A stretch of DNA of 8,880 nt, from NCBI GenBank assembly GCA_021793595.1, contig JAJYSL010000180.1, positions 1-8,880 of the forward strand, given 5' to 3'. A model generated the notes under the pieces. The model was not told the DNA's origin and did no database searches. It saw only the letters and a program-made list of their open reading frames with translations. The DNA is from Acidobacteriota bacterium. GTDB taxonomy: Bacteria > Acidobacteriota > Terriglobia > Terriglobales > Acidobacteriaceae. The position numbers and the translations under genes were made by a program. Position 1 is the first letter of the stretch; each line of letters begins with the position of its first letter. Below, in pieces: positions 1 through 6,722 of the stretch.

Positions 1-66
1 GAACATGGCATTCGGCAACGTCTCAACCACCGTCGCCATTACTTCTATCGCGTCTTCTTTCGACAA
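1..66 (-). CDS. infA: Translation initiation factor IF-1, N-terminal fragment (runs off left edge)
   Basis: IF-1 is the small OB-fold factor that binds the 30S A site with IF-2 and IF-3 during initiation. Only the first 22 codons are in the window. They read (M)SKEDAIEV, then a short stretch, then the conserved ETLPNAMF, which matches the start of IF-1 (typical MAKED.IE..GTVVETLPNAMF). The start appears to be TTG at 66-64, preceded by GGAG with a 6-nt spacer. No ATG or GTG in frame lies close upstream. A second in-frame TTG four codons earlier sits directly against GGGGAGGG, too close to be preferred. The gene follows map by 83 nt, the usual place for infA after secY-adk-map. The frame reaches the window edge without a stop, so about 50 residues are missing. 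Confidence 0.9.
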   Translation of the reverse strand, partial: MSKEDAIEVMATVVETLPNAMF

Positions 67-149
67 TCGCTGCTCCAACCCTCCCCAGCCTTCGGGGCCC
101 ATCGGTTTCGGAAAAAACTACAAAAATTCTTTGACCACAAATCAACCTG
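67..149 (-). other. map-infA intergenic region with small GC hairpin over infA ribosome-binding region
   Basis: This 83-nt gap in the sense strand begins with two T-rich runs just after the map stop. It then has CCCC (97-94) and GGGG (86-83), which can pair across a 7-nt loop. The GGGG arm belongs to the purine-rich GGGGAGGG about 12-19 nt before the infA TTG. The T-runs come before the hairpin, not after it, so this is not a factor-independent terminator. The stem is only 4 bp, so any regulatory role is speculative. Confidence 0.3.
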
Positions 150-899
150 CTACGCCGTTAAAACCTCGGCACCCTCGGCACCGACCGCGATCGTATGCTC
201 AAAATGCGCGCTCAAGCTGCCGTCGACCGTGACGGCGGTCCAGCCATCGCCCAGCACCCGAACCGCATGGCCTCCGGCATTCACCATCGGCTCAATCGCA
301 ATGACCATTCCCTGCCGCAACTTCAGTCCCTGAGCCCGCCGTCCGTAGTTCGGGACCTGGGGCTCTTCATGCATCTCCGTCCCAATCCCATGGCCCACAA
401 AGTCACGCACCACACTGAAACCCGCCGCCTCCACCACTTCCTGCACGGCTGCGCCTACATCACCGAGCGTCGATCCGGGACGAACCACCGCAATTGCGGC
501 TTGCAACGACTGCTCGGTCGCGTCCAGCAACTTCTGTGCCGGCGCGGAAATCTTCCCTACCGGCAGCGTAGTGGCAGAATCGGCATAGTAGCCATCGATA
601 ATCAAACCGCAGTCGATCGAAACGACATCGCCTTCCTGCAATGTACGCTTCGACGAAGGAATTCCGTGAACCACTTCCTCGTTGACCGACGTACACAGCA
701 CGCAAGGATAATCGTGATATCCCTTGAATGCCGGGACCGCGCCGACCTCAGCGATTTTGGCCTCGGCAATCTTTTCGAGGTCCATGGTCGTCATCCCAGG
801 CGTGATACTTTTCCTTAACACATCCAAAACACTGCGGAGCGCTGCTCCACTTCGCCGCATCTTGGCAATCTCATTGGGCGTGCGAATCACAATCGCCAT
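150..899 (-). CDS. map: Methionine aminopeptidase type I
   Basis: This dinuclear-metal enzyme removes the initiator methionine from nascent proteins in the cytosol. The start is set at 899 (MAIVIRTPNEIAKMRRSG), giving 249 residues; type I enzymes are about 250-265. A frame open further upstream to 986 would add 29 unrelated residues inside adk. All five metal ligands of the pita-bread fold are visible: D96 (in SIDCG), D107 (in YADSA), H170 (in FVGHGIG), E203 (in AIEPM) and E234 (in HFEHT). The catalytic histidine is H78 (in VVHGIP). There is no N-terminal zinc-finger or SH3-binding extension, so this is the plain bacterial type Ia form. It lies 7 nt after the adk stop, with a GGGG-containing purine stretch inside the adk end as likely ribosome-binding site, which suggests coupled translation. 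Confidence 0.97.
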   Translation of the reverse strand: MAIVIRTPNEIAKMRRSGAALRSVLDVLRKSITPGMTTMDLEKIAEAKIAEVGAVPAFKGYHDYPCVLCTSVNEEVVHGIPSSKRTLQEGDVVSIDCGLIIDGYYADSATTLPVGKISAPAQKLLDATEQSLQAAIAVVRPGSTLGDVGAAVQEVVEAAGFSVVRDFVGHGIGTEMHEEPQVPNYGRRAQGLKLRQGMVIAIEPMVNAGGHAVRVLGDGWTAVTVDGSLSAHFEHTIAVGAEGAEVLTA

Positions 900-906
900 A
901 GGTCCG

Positions 907-1644
907 CTATCCCCGGAGACGCACGATTGCGTCCGTAATTGCCCGAGTGATGTCGCCCACGGACAAGTCTCCGTCGACTTCAGCAAACCTCGACATCCCG
1001 TGGTAATGCTCCACCACCGGTGCCGTCATTTCGTCGTATGTCCGCATCCGCTCGGCAAAAACTTCTTCTGTATCGTCCGGCCGCTGCACCAAAGCTGTGC
1101 CATCCACATCGCAAACTGTATCATGCTCCGGTAAACAGAAGTAGATGTTGTAGATACGACCACAGGTAGGACAAGAACGGCGGCCCGTAATACGGCGCAG
1201 CAGCTTAGTATAGCTAACCTGAATGTTGACAGCAACAATGGGCAGCGTGTCTTTCTCACGGCTTAGCTGCTCGTCCAGCCAGATCGCCTGCGGCAGCGTC
1301 CGAGGAAATCCATCCAGGATATAGCCGCGTCGCGTGTCGGGCTGACGAAGCCTATCCAGAACAATGGCTTCCACAAGTTCGTTCGGAATCAGATGGCCCG
1401 AGTCCATCACCTGGCGAATCTGCATCCCTAATGGAGAGGCGCTCTTCTCCGGATCTTTCCGCATATCGCGCAACAGGTCGCCCGTTGAAATTTGCGGAAT
1501 CGACCACTGCGCCACCAGGAGTTTGGACTGCGTGCCTTTGCCGGCTCCCGGGGCACCCATCAGCAAAATCGGGCCAGGAATGAACTTCTCTGCCATCGAT
1601 GCGCTTGCCAAAACCGAATCCCCATGAGCCGTTGGGGCTACCAT
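907..1644 (-). CDS. adk: Adenylate kinase with zinc-type LID
   Basis: It catalyses ATP + AMP = 2 ADP in the cytosol. The P-loop GAPGAGKGT is at residues 30-38, the AMP-side motif STGDLLR at 53-59, DGFPRT at 111-116 and the LID at about 155-191. The LID contains C158-x2-C161-x16-C178-x2-D181, the same Cys3-Asp spacing as the structural zinc site of Bacillus adenylate kinases, followed by RPDD. From ATG 1644 the protein is 245 residues; the long-LID family is usually about 210-230. The first 16 residues are not conserved. A second in-frame ATG at 1596 (MAEKF, 229 residues) places the P-loop at a more usual distance. I keep 1644 because its ATG overlaps the secY stop (ATGGTAG), suggesting coupling, but neither start has a strong Shine-Dalgarno. 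The function is secure; the start is not. Confidence 0.94.
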   Translation of the reverse strand: MVAPTAHGDSVLASASMAEKFIPGPILLMGAPGAGKGTQSKLLVAQWSIPQISTGDLLRDMRKDPEKSASPLGMQIRQVMDSGHLIPNELVEAIVLDRLRQPDTRRGYILDGFPRTLPQAIWLDEQLSREKDTLPIVAVNIQVSYTKLLRRITGRRSCPTCGRIYNIYFCLPEHDTVCDVDGTALVQRPDDTEEVFAERMRTYDEMTAPVVEHYHGMSRFAEVDGDLSVGDITRAITDAIVRLRG

Positions 1645-3035
1645 GACCGCCTGCCGCGAACACGGCCACCTTTACCGGAGAAACCCTCATAATGACGCAT
1701 GATCAGATGAGCCTCCACCTTGTTGATGGTGTCCATCGCCACCCCGACCACGATCAGTAGGGACGTACCGCCAAAGTAAAAATTGACGCCCAGCCCATTC
1801 GTCACCCACGTGGGCAGCCGATCGAAGAATCCGCCCACTAGCCATAGATGATTCAGATGAATCCCGCTAATCATGAACTGCGGGATCAGAGAAACAATAA
1901 TCAAATACAGTCCACCCACCAGCGTCAGGCGCGTCAGAATATCGTTCACGTAATCCGCCGTGCGCTTGCCCGGTCGAATTCCCGGAATGAATCCACCGTA
2001 CTTGCGCATGTTATCGGCAATATCGTCTGGCCGAAAAATGATGGAAATGTAGAAATACGCGAAGAACAGGATCGCTACGCAATAGAGAAGCTCATACATC
2101 GGCTCGCCGACATTCAAGGCGTCGAAAATAGGACGGAAGAACTTGCTGTCCTGGAAAAAAGCCATGTGCTGCACCAGCAATGGCGCCGATAAAATCGAGG
2201 CCGCAAAAATCACCGGCATCACGCCGCCGGCATTCACACGGAGCGGTAAGTGAGTCGATTGACCGCCCATCAGGCGTCGTCCCACGATCCGCTTGGCATA
2301 CTGCACTGGAATGCGTCGCTCGCTGCGCTCGACAAACACGATGAACGCAACCACCACCAGCATGACGGCCAACAGGATGATGACAGCAGGTACCGTGAAA
2401 CCGCCCCACGCCTGGGTTTGTACCTTATTGACCAAGTCCCCAATGCCGTTGGGAATTCCCACGACGATGCCCGCAAAGATCAGCAGACTCATTCCCTCGC
2501 CAATCCCTCGATCGGTAATCTGCTCGCCCAGCCACATCACAAATGTCGCGCCGGTCGTCAGCGTAAGAATCGTCATCAGAACAAATCCAGGGCCGGGATT
2601 GGTGACATAGGGGACACTACCGGAGCCATGCACCAGCGTCAACGCAATGGCGAACGACTGTACTACGGCAAGAAATACCGTCATGTAACGTGTCCATTGG
2701 GTGATTTTCTTGCGGCCCATGTCGCCCTCTTTTTGCAGGCGGGCCAGGGGCTCATACACAACAGTCAGCAGTTCAAAAATGATGGCGGCGGTGATATACG
2801 GCATGATGCCCAGCGCAAATACGGTCAACTTGCGCAGATTGCCGCCGCTGAACATATCAATCAGGCCGAGAGAGCTGCCGCTGTTCTGCGCGAAGAATTG
2901 CTCCAGCAGCTTGGTGTTCACACCAGGCGTGGGGATATGCGACCCCAGCCGATAAACGGCCAGGATAAACAGCGTGAACAACACCCGCTTGCGCAGGTCT
3001 GGAATTCGAAAGATGTTTAACAGCTTGTCCAGCAT
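1638..3035 (-). CDS. secY: Protein translocase channel subunit SecY
   Basis: SecY is the inner-membrane pore of the SecYEG translocon, which passes secreted proteins and inserts membrane proteins. The protein has 465 residues; E. coli SecY has 443. Ten hydrophobic segments can be seen at roughly 18-36, 73-92, 117-137, 151-170, 183-203, 216-236, 270-290, 313-334, 369-389 and 420-436. Family hallmarks are YRLGSHIPTPGV (28-39), a plug region near 57-72 rich in G and S, GIMPYITAAIIFELL (76-90), and EQITDRGIGEGMSLL (171-185). The cytosolic loops 237-266 and 335-366 are basic, as expected for ribosome and SecA contact. The C-terminus is a short basic tail ending RGRRSW. ATG 3035 is preceded by AGGAG with a 5-nt spacer, 16 nt after the rplO stop. 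The stop overlaps the adk start. Confidence 0.98.
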   Translation of the reverse strand: MLDKLLNIFRIPDLRKRVLFTLFILAVYRLGSHIPTPGVNTKLLEQFFAQNSGSSLGLIDMFSGGNLRKLTVFALGIMPYITAAIIFELLTVVYEPLARLQKEGDMGRKKITQWTRYMTVFLAVVQSFAIALTLVHGSGSVPYVTNPGPGFVLMTILTLTTGATFVMWLGEQITDRGIGEGMSLLIFAGIVVGIPNGIGDLVNKVQTQAWGGFTVPAVIILLAVMLVVVAFIVFVERSERRIPVQYAKRIVGRRLMGGQSTHLPLRVNAGGVMPVIFAASILSAPLLVQHMAFFQDSKFFRPIFDALNVGEPMYELLYCVAILFFAYFYISIIFRPDDIADNMRKYGGFIPGIRPGKRTADYVNDILTRLTLVGGLYLIIVSLIPQFMISGIHLNHLWLVGGFFDRLPTWVTNGLGVNFYFGGTSLLIVVGVAMDTINKVEAHLIMRHYEGFSGKGGRVRGRRSW

Positions 3036-3051
3036 GCTACTCCTGCCTGTC

Positions 3052-3495
3052 TTACTCGCCGATCAAAATGGCTTTTCCGCCGGCCTTTTCGATCTTTTCC
3101 TGGGCCGATTTCGAAAACTTGTGAGCATGCACCGTCACAGCAACCGTCAATTCGCCCACACCCAGCACCTTGACCAAAGCATTGCGTTTCCGCACCAACT
3201 TCAGCGACACCAGCTTCTCGTAGGTCAGCTCGTACTGCGCATGTTCCGCAATTCGATCCAGGTTAAGCACGGTATATTCGGTCCTAAAAATGTTCGTGAA
3301 ACCGCGCTTCGGCAGGCGCCGGTGCAATGGCATCTGGCCGCCTTCAAACCCGCGCATCAGGCTTGAACCCGATCGCGATCCCTGCCCCTTATGGCCTCGC
3401 GTAGACGTTTTGCCCATGCCCGAACCCATACCGCGACCAATCCGCTTCTTGCCCGAGTTCGCCTTTTTCGGCGCCCGTAAGTTTGATAAATTCAT
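3052..3495 (-). CDS. rplO: 50S ribosomal protein L15
   Basis: L15 is a late-assembling 50S protein with a long glycine- and arginine-rich N-terminal extension that threads into 23S rRNA. The protein has 147 residues (E. coli 144). It starts MNLSNLRAPK. The signature GRG.GSG.GKT..RGHKGQ lies at about 20-38, followed by the GFEGGQMPLHRRLPKRGF stretch at 49-66 and the mixed alpha/beta C-terminal domain with the valine-rich LTVAVTVHAHKFS. The ATG at 3495 is preceded by two purine stretches, AGGGA 2 nt upstream and GAGGGA about 8 nt upstream. The gene lies between rpmD (78 nt) and secY (16 nt), its standard spc-operon place. The leader can form a stem over the start region, described separately. 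Confidence 0.98.
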   Translation of the reverse strand: MNLSNLRAPKKANSGKKRIGRGMGSGMGKTSTRGHKGQGSRSGSSLMRGFEGGQMPLHRRLPKRGFTNIFRTEYTVLNLDRIAEHAQYELTYEKLVSLKLVRKRNALVKVLGVGELTVAVTVHAHKFSKSAQEKIEKAGGKAILIGE

Positions 3496-3496
3496 G

Positions 3497-3544
3497 ATCC
3501 CTGTCCCTCAATTCGCCCGCGGAAATCCATCGCCCCGCAGGGAT
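3497..3544 (-). promoter_or_regulatory. Possible stem over the rplO ribosome-binding region
   Basis: In the mRNA sense, ATCCCTG (3544-3538) and CAGGGAT (3503-3497) form a perfect 7-bp inverted repeat with a 34-nt loop. The downstream arm ends 1 nt before the rplO ATG and contains the AGGGA nearest the start; the second candidate Shine-Dalgarno, GAGGGA, is in the loop beside it. If formed, the stem would occlude the initiation region. This is seen only as sequence complementarity. The long loop lowers the likelihood that it is stable, and nothing here shows regulation. Confidence 0.3.
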
Positions 3545-3573
3545 ACAGCTAACTCTAATCGTAATCTCCGAGC

Positions 3574-3759
3574 CTAGCCGAGAATGCGCACCAGATGCGG
3601 TATCGCCTTCACCATGCCGCGCACCGATGGCGTGTCTTCGCGCTCCACAACCTGCCGCAAACGCGTAAATCCCAGCCCCTTGATCACCTTGCGGTGCTTG
3701 TCCGGAGTGCAGATGGCGGAGCGGTAATACTCAATCTGAATTGTCTTTTTGTCTGCCAT
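3574..3759 (-). CDS. rpmD: 50S ribosomal protein L30
   Basis: L30 is a small 50S protein with a two-helix, three-strand fold on the 23S surface. The protein is 61 residues (bacterial L30 about 58-61). It shows the typical first strand KTIQIEYYRSAICTPDKHR (4-22, with family Ser and basic residues), then VIKGLGFTRLRQVVEREDTPSVRGMV, corresponding to the usual LGL.k....v...dtp..rGMi core, and a terminal strand HLVRIL. ATG at 3759 lies 4 nt after the rpsE stop, with GAGGAG inside the rpsE end acting as ribosome-binding site, so translation is probably coupled to rpsE. L30 is absent from some bacteria; here it is intact and in its standard position. Confidence 0.97.
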   Translation of the reverse strand: MADKKTIQIEYYRSAICTPDKHRKVIKGLGFTRLRQVVEREDTPSVRGMVKAIPHLVRILG

Positions 3760-3763
3760 TGGA

Positions 3764-4273
3764 TTACAACTCCTCTACCGGCTTGCCGCGCAGGACAGCC
3801 ACATCGCGCTTGTCACGCAATTGCACCATGGCATCGAACGTAGCCCGCACCACATTGTGCGGATTCGCTGAGCCAAGGCTCTTGGTCAATACATTTTGAA
3901 TCCCGACAGAAGTCATAATGGCTCGCACCGCGCCGCCAGCAATGACGCCTGTGCCTTCCGGTGCCGGCTTCAGCAGTACCTGGCCGGAACCAAAACGTCC
4001 CAGGACCTGGTGCGGAATCGACGTATCCGTCATGTTGACGCGAACCAGATGCTTCTTCGCCGACTCAATGCCTTTGCGGATCGCCTGCGGAACTTCCTTG
4101 GCTTTTCCGGAACCGAATCCAACCACTCCGGCAGACGCATCCCCCACCACGACCAGCGCTGCGAACGACATGTTCTTGCCGCCCTTGACGACCTTCGTCA
4201 CGCGGTTGATTGAAACCACCTGGTCCTTCAGGTTGTACTGTCCAGCTTCCAGCTTTTTCTTGATGATTGCCAT
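3764..4273 (-). CDS. rpsE: 30S ribosomal protein S5
   Basis: S5 lies at the mRNA entrance and decoding region of the 30S subunit and influences accuracy; mutations in its N-terminal loop give spectinomycin resistance in other bacteria. The protein is 169 residues (E. coli 167). The N-terminal double-stranded-RNA-binding-like domain spans about 12-80 with [20 protein letters not shown] and [17 protein letters not shown] (52-68). The C-terminal domain includes [17 protein letters not shown] (103-119). The residues corresponding to the spectinomycin loop (around VVKGGK) look wild-type. The ATG at 4273 lies 59 nt after rplR. AAAGGA about 12 nt upstream is the best Shine-Dalgarno, with rather long spacing. 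Confidence 0.98.
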   Translation of the reverse strand: MAIIKKKLEAGQYNLKDQVVSINRVTKVVKGGKNMSFAALVVVGDASAGVVGFGSGKAKEVPQAIRKGIESAKKHLVRVNMTDTSIPHQVLGRFGSGQVLLKPAPEGTGVIAGGAVRAIMTSVGIQNVLTKSLGSANPHNVVRATFDAMVQLRDKRDVAVLRGKPVEEL

Positions 4274-4290
4274 TCCGTCAATTTTCCTTT

Positions 4291-4324
4291 CAGACCCTGC
4301 CGCGGACCGGATGCGTTCGGTCTG
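4291..4324 (-). other. Alternative hairpins in rplR-rpsE gap
   Basis: In the mRNA sense, CAGACC (4324-4319) can pair with GGTCTG (4296-4291) across 22 nt. Alternatively its GACCG (4322-4318) can pair with CGGTC (4309-4305) across 8 nt. The two stems share the same upstream arm and exclude each other. The distal arm ends just before the AAAGGA of rpsE. No T-run follows, so this is not a terminator. Short inverted repeats like these can occur by chance. Confidence 0.25.
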
Positions 4325-4332
4325 TCCTGCTG

Positions 4333-4689
4333 TTAGAAATCAAGTCCCGCTTCACGTGCGGCATCGGCCAACGCCTTGATGCGGCCGTGATAGAGATAGC
4401 CGCCACGGTCGAAAACCACTTTCTTGATGCCCTTTTCCTTGGCCTTCTCCGCGATCAGCTTGCCCACTTCCTTGGCCGCTGCAATATTTCCGCCAGTCTT
4501 CAACTTGGCAGTCACGCTGGAAGCCGACACCAGTGTGGTCCCGGAGTGATCATCGATCAGCTGCGTGTAAATCTGGTTCAACGAACGATACACATTCAGT
4601 CGAGGACGTTCTGCCGTTCCCTGCATCTTGCGACGAATGCGATCGTGCACTCGCTGGCGATTGGAATTGCGTTGAATCTGCGAAATCAT
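4333..4689 (-). CDS. rplR: 50S ribosomal protein L18
   Basis: L18 binds 5S rRNA and, with L5, anchors it to the 50S central protuberance. From ATG 4689 the product is 118 residues (E. coli 117) starting [20 protein letters not shown], a basic N-terminus typical of the family. The core has the expected [20 protein letters not shown], then the alanine- and lysine-rich helix ([19 protein letters not shown]), and ends with the hallmark [24 protein letters not shown]. An in-frame ATG at 4725 is rejected because the AGGAAGGA Shine-Dalgarno sits 7-8 nt before 4689 and the extra 12 residues are not L18-like. The gene lies between rplF (81 nt) and rpsE (59 nt). Confidence 0.97.
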   Translation of the reverse strand: MISQIQRNSNRQRVHDRIRRKMQGTAERPRLNVYRSLNQIYTQLIDDHSGTTLVSASSVTAKLKTGGNIAAAKEVGKLIAEKAKEKGIKKVVFDRGGYLYHGRIKALADAAREAGLDF

Positions 4690-4747
4690 GTTTATTTCCT
4701 TCCTAAAAGCGGAGATGCCCTGCACCCCCGTTCGGTTCTGAACTTCG

Positions 4748-4774
4748 TAATCCGGGTCGACGACCCTGAATTAC
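4748..4774 (-). other. Hairpin at the rplF stop codon
   Basis: Downstream of the rplF TAA, GGGTC (4766-4762) and GACCC (4758-4754) form a perfect 5-bp stem with a 3-nt loop. Flanking TAAT (containing the stop codon, 4774-4771 with the following base) and ATTA (4751-4748) could extend it past a small internal loop. There is no T-run after the stem, so it does not look like an intrinsic terminator. It might instead protect or process the mRNA, which is speculation. Confidence 0.25.
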
Positions 4775-5310
4775 TTGGCGCCAGTCTTGCCAACCTTCTT
4801 CTTCAGCTTCTCGTCGGAATAACGAACGCCTTTGTTCTTGTATGGATCCGGTTTGCGCAGAGAACGCATGTCCGCCGCCACCTGGCCCACCTTCTGCCGA
4901 TCGATGCCGGTAATCGTTACCCGGGTCTGCTTGGGATCGATCGTTGCCGTAATCCCAGTCGGCAATGGAAACTCGATCGGATGCGAATATCCCAGCGTGA
5001 ACACGACTGTGTTCTTGCCCTTCAACTCAGCGCGGTACCCAATACCAACAATGTCCAGATCGCGGGTCCATCCCCGGGTGACGCCATGAACCGCGTTCGC
5101 CACCAGCGCGCGTGTCAAGCCGTGGATCGCCGCCTGCGAATCATCCTGGCGGACCACATGCAAATGACCGTCTTTCTCTTCAAACTTCAGGCCACCGGGA
5201 ATCGGCTGCTCGACCTTGCCCTTGGGGCCTTCGACCACAACCGTATTGCCGTGCACTGAATACTTCACACCCTTGCCGAGCGGAATGGGCTGTTTTCCTA
5301 TACGCGACAT
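4771..5310 (-). CDS. rplF: 50S ribosomal protein L6
   Basis: L6 binds the sarcin-ricin region of 23S rRNA near the factor-binding site. The protein is 179 residues (E. coli 177) and has the two repeated L6 domains. Domain 1 spans about 1-80 with the conserved start [15 protein letters not shown] and VEGPKG. Domain 2 spans about 82-170 with [12 protein letters not shown] and [12 protein letters not shown], and ends with the family signature [13 protein letters not shown] near 152-164, then a lysine-rich tail. The ATG at 5310 is preceded by AGGAAGAG at somewhat long spacing (about 8-12 nt). It follows rpsH by 94 nt; I see no promoter or terminator in that gap. Confidence 0.98.
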   Translation of the reverse strand: MSRIGKQPIPLGKGVKYSVHGNTVVVEGPKGKVEQPIPGGLKFEEKDGHLHVVRQDDSQAAIHGLTRALVANAVHGVTRGWTRDLDIVGIGYRAELKGKNTVVFTLGYSHPIEFPLPTGITATIDPKQTRVTITGIDRQKVGQVAADMRSLRKPDPYKNKGVRYSDEKLKKKVGKTGAK

Positions 5311-5404
5311 CTATCATTCTCTTCCTGATGGCTTGCGAGTCCCGCTGGAGGTTCAATCCACGCGTTCCACTGCAGCCTGATCTACGTGCAATCGACCGTG
5401 TCGA

Positions 5405-5803
5405 CTACCAAACTTCGCACAAAAGCTCGCCACCCACGCCTTCGCGACGCGCTTGGCGACCTGTCATCACACCCTTCGGCGTGGTGATGATGCTGATGCC
5501 CAATCCACCCTGCACGCGGCGAATGTCGTTGCGATGTACATACACCCGGCATCCCGGATGGGAGATGCGCGAGAGGCCGCGAATCGCCGCCTGATTGTTG
5601 GTGTCGTACTTCAAATACACCCTCAGAAAACGCTTGCTGTTTTCCTCCGTCGCCTTGTAGTTGCTGATGTAGCCTTCTTCCTTCAGAATGCGGGCTATTT
5701 CAAGCTTCAACTTGGAGGCTGGCACATCCAGCTTCGCGTGCCGCGAAGAAATCGCGTTGCGCAGCCGTGCCAACAGATCGGATACTGGATCGCTTACACT
5801 CAT
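5405..5803 (-). CDS. rpsH: 30S ribosomal protein S8
   Basis: S8 is a primary binder of the 16S central domain. In E. coli it also represses the spc operon by binding a 16S-like site near rplE; whether this happens here is unknown. The protein is 132 residues (E. coli 130). It starts [17 protein letters not shown] and has the N-terminal domain with [20 protein letters not shown] (28-47). The C-terminal domain carries [15 protein letters not shown] (100-114), the S8 signature, and [11 protein letters not shown] at the end. The ATG at 5803 has a strong AAGGAG Shine-Dalgarno, 5 nt upstream. The 133-nt gap to rpsN is the longest in the window and holds two hairpins. Confidence 0.98.
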   Translation of the reverse strand: MSVSDPVSDLLARLRNAISSRHAKLDVPASKLKLEIARILKEEGYISNYKATEENSKRFLRVYLKYDTNNQAAIRGLSRISHPGCRVYVHRNDIRRVQGGLGISIITTPKGVMTGRQARREGVGGELLCEVW

Positions 5804-5822
5804 CGTATCTCCTTGATCCCCC

Positions 5823-5866
5823 GTTCGCCCGCCGTTGGCGGGAACCTGCGAGGACCGTTCCTGCGC
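5823..5866 (-). promoter_or_regulatory. Two adjacent hairpins in the rpsN-rpsH gap
   Basis: Upstream of rpsH the sense strand can form GCG + AGGA against TCCT + CGC with one bulged base (5866-5848), then a perfect 6-bp CCCGCC/GGCGGG stem with a 3-nt loop (5842-5828), extendable by GTT/AAC across a 2-nt bulge (to 5845 and 5823). The second hairpin ends about 10 nt before the AAGGAG of rpsH. No T-run follows it, so it is unlikely to be a terminator. It could modulate rpsH translation or mRNA stability. The rest of the 133-nt gap shows nothing recognisable. Confidence 0.35.
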
Positions 5867-5936
5867 CCGCTTCTAGAAACCGAGGCGCATCAAAATCTAC
5901 TCCATCAATCGTTCAGCGCAGCCTGTGCCACACTGC

Positions 5937-6122
5937 TTACCAGGACGACTTCACTACCCCGGGAATTTCGCCCTTTAACGCCAGGCTGCGGAAACAGAGT
6001 CGGCAGATCCCAAACTTCCGCAGAAACGCCCGCGGACGTCCGCAGAGATTGCACCGGTTGTGCTGCCGCGAAGAAAACTTCGGCTTGCGCTTGTCTTTCA
6101 CTCGTTTTGCTGTAGTTGCCAT
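5937..6122 (-). CDS. rpsN: 30S ribosomal protein S14, type Z (zinc-binding)
   Basis: S14 sits in the 30S head. This is the short zinc form: 61 residues, with C24-x2-C27 ([10 protein letters not shown]) and C40-x2-C43 (GICRLCFR) forming the Cys4 zinc ribbon, and the family ending [11 protein letters not shown]. The longer zinc-free type found in E. coli has about 100 residues and lacks these cysteines. In many genomes a zinc-independent paralogue is induced under zinc shortage; none is in this window. The ATG at 6122 is preceded by GAGAGGA, about 12 nt upstream. The gene lies 27 nt after rplE, its standard spc position. Confidence 0.98.
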   Translation of the reverse strand: MATTAKRVKDKRKPKFSSRQHNRCNLCGRPRAFLRKFGICRLCFRSLALKGEIPGVVKSSW

Positions 6123-6149
6123 CGAACTTGTCTTGTCCTCTCGCCCTGA

Positions 6150-6698
6150 TTAGGCCGTCTGCCGGAACGGAATGCCGAAGTGCTGCAGCAATGCCCGTGC
6201 CTGCTGATCGTCTTTCGCCGTGGTCACAATGGTGACGTTCATACCCTTCAACTTATCGACGCGGGAATAATCGATCTCGGGAAAAATCAACTGATCGCGA
6301 ATCCCAAGCGTGTAATTGCCGCGTCCGTCAAAGCTCTTGGTCGAAACGCCTTTAAAGTCGCGTACGCGCGGCAGCGCCGTCGAAACCAGGCGATCCAGAA
6401 ACTCGTACATCTTGTCGCCGCGTAGCGTCACCATGGCGCCGATCGGCATGCCTTCGCGCACCTTGAATGCGGCAATCGACTTTTTCGCGCGCGTCACCAC
6501 TGGTTTTTGCCCGGTGATCAGTCCCAGATCCACCATTAACGGATCCATCACCTTCACGTTTTGCGTGGCTTCGCCCAGTCCCATGTTCAGGACAATCTTC
6601 TCCAACCGCGGCACTGCCATGGTATTTTTCAAGCCCAATTCCCTCAACAGCGCCGGCTTGATTTCCTTCAGGTACTTATCTTTTAATCTGGTTGCCAT
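6150..6698 (-). CDS. rplE: 50S ribosomal protein L5
   Basis: L5 binds 5S rRNA and contacts the P-site tRNA and 30S head from the central protuberance. The protein is 182 residues (E. coli 179). It begins [21 protein letters not shown] and shows the L5 signatures [15 protein letters not shown] (30-44), [19 protein letters not shown] (63-81) with GMPIG and VTLRG after it, then the phenylalanine-rich end of the fold ([11 protein letters not shown] and FPEIDY) and the C-terminal helix ending HFGIPFRQ. The ATG at 6698 is preceded by purine-rich GGATGGATGGAAG. The 72-nt gap upstream is mostly a heptamer repeat. Confidence 0.98.
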   Translation of the reverse strand: MATRLKDKYLKEIKPALLRELGLKNTMAVPRLEKIVLNMGLGEATQNVKVMDPLMVDLGLITGQKPVVTRAKKSIAAFKVREGMPIGAMVTLRGDKMYEFLDRLVSTALPRVRDFKGVSTKSFDGRGNYTLGIRDQLIFPEIDYSRVDKLKGMNVTIVTTAKDDQQARALLQHFGIPFRQTA

Positions 6699-6722
6699 CT
6701 TCCATCCATCCTTGCTTCAACG

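Noticed and set aside
111..132. T-rich runs after map as an intrinsic terminator
   Set aside because: No GC-rich stem precedes them. The only GC hairpin follows them, and infA begins immediately downstream.
195..818. 207-codon plus-strand open frame
   Set aside because: It is antisense to map, whose five metal ligands are all intact. No ribosome-binding site or family resemblance.
900..986. Upstream extension of map
   Set aside because: The frame is open to 986, but the 29 extra residues overlap adk and do not resemble methionine aminopeptidases. The conserved start is at 899.
2250..3020. 256-codon plus-strand open frame
   Set aside because: It lies entirely antisense to secY and its product is Gln/His/Arg-rich with no motif, as expected of a shadow frame.
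4690..4725. Upstream extension of rplR
   Set aside because: It would include the AGGAAGGA ribosome-binding site of the 4689 start within the coding region and adds non-conserved residues.
4267..5259. 330-codon plus-strand open frame
   Set aside because: It is antisense to rplR, rplF and part of the rpsE leader, all unmistakable genes. It has no recognisable protein features and is explained by the codon pattern of the opposite strand.
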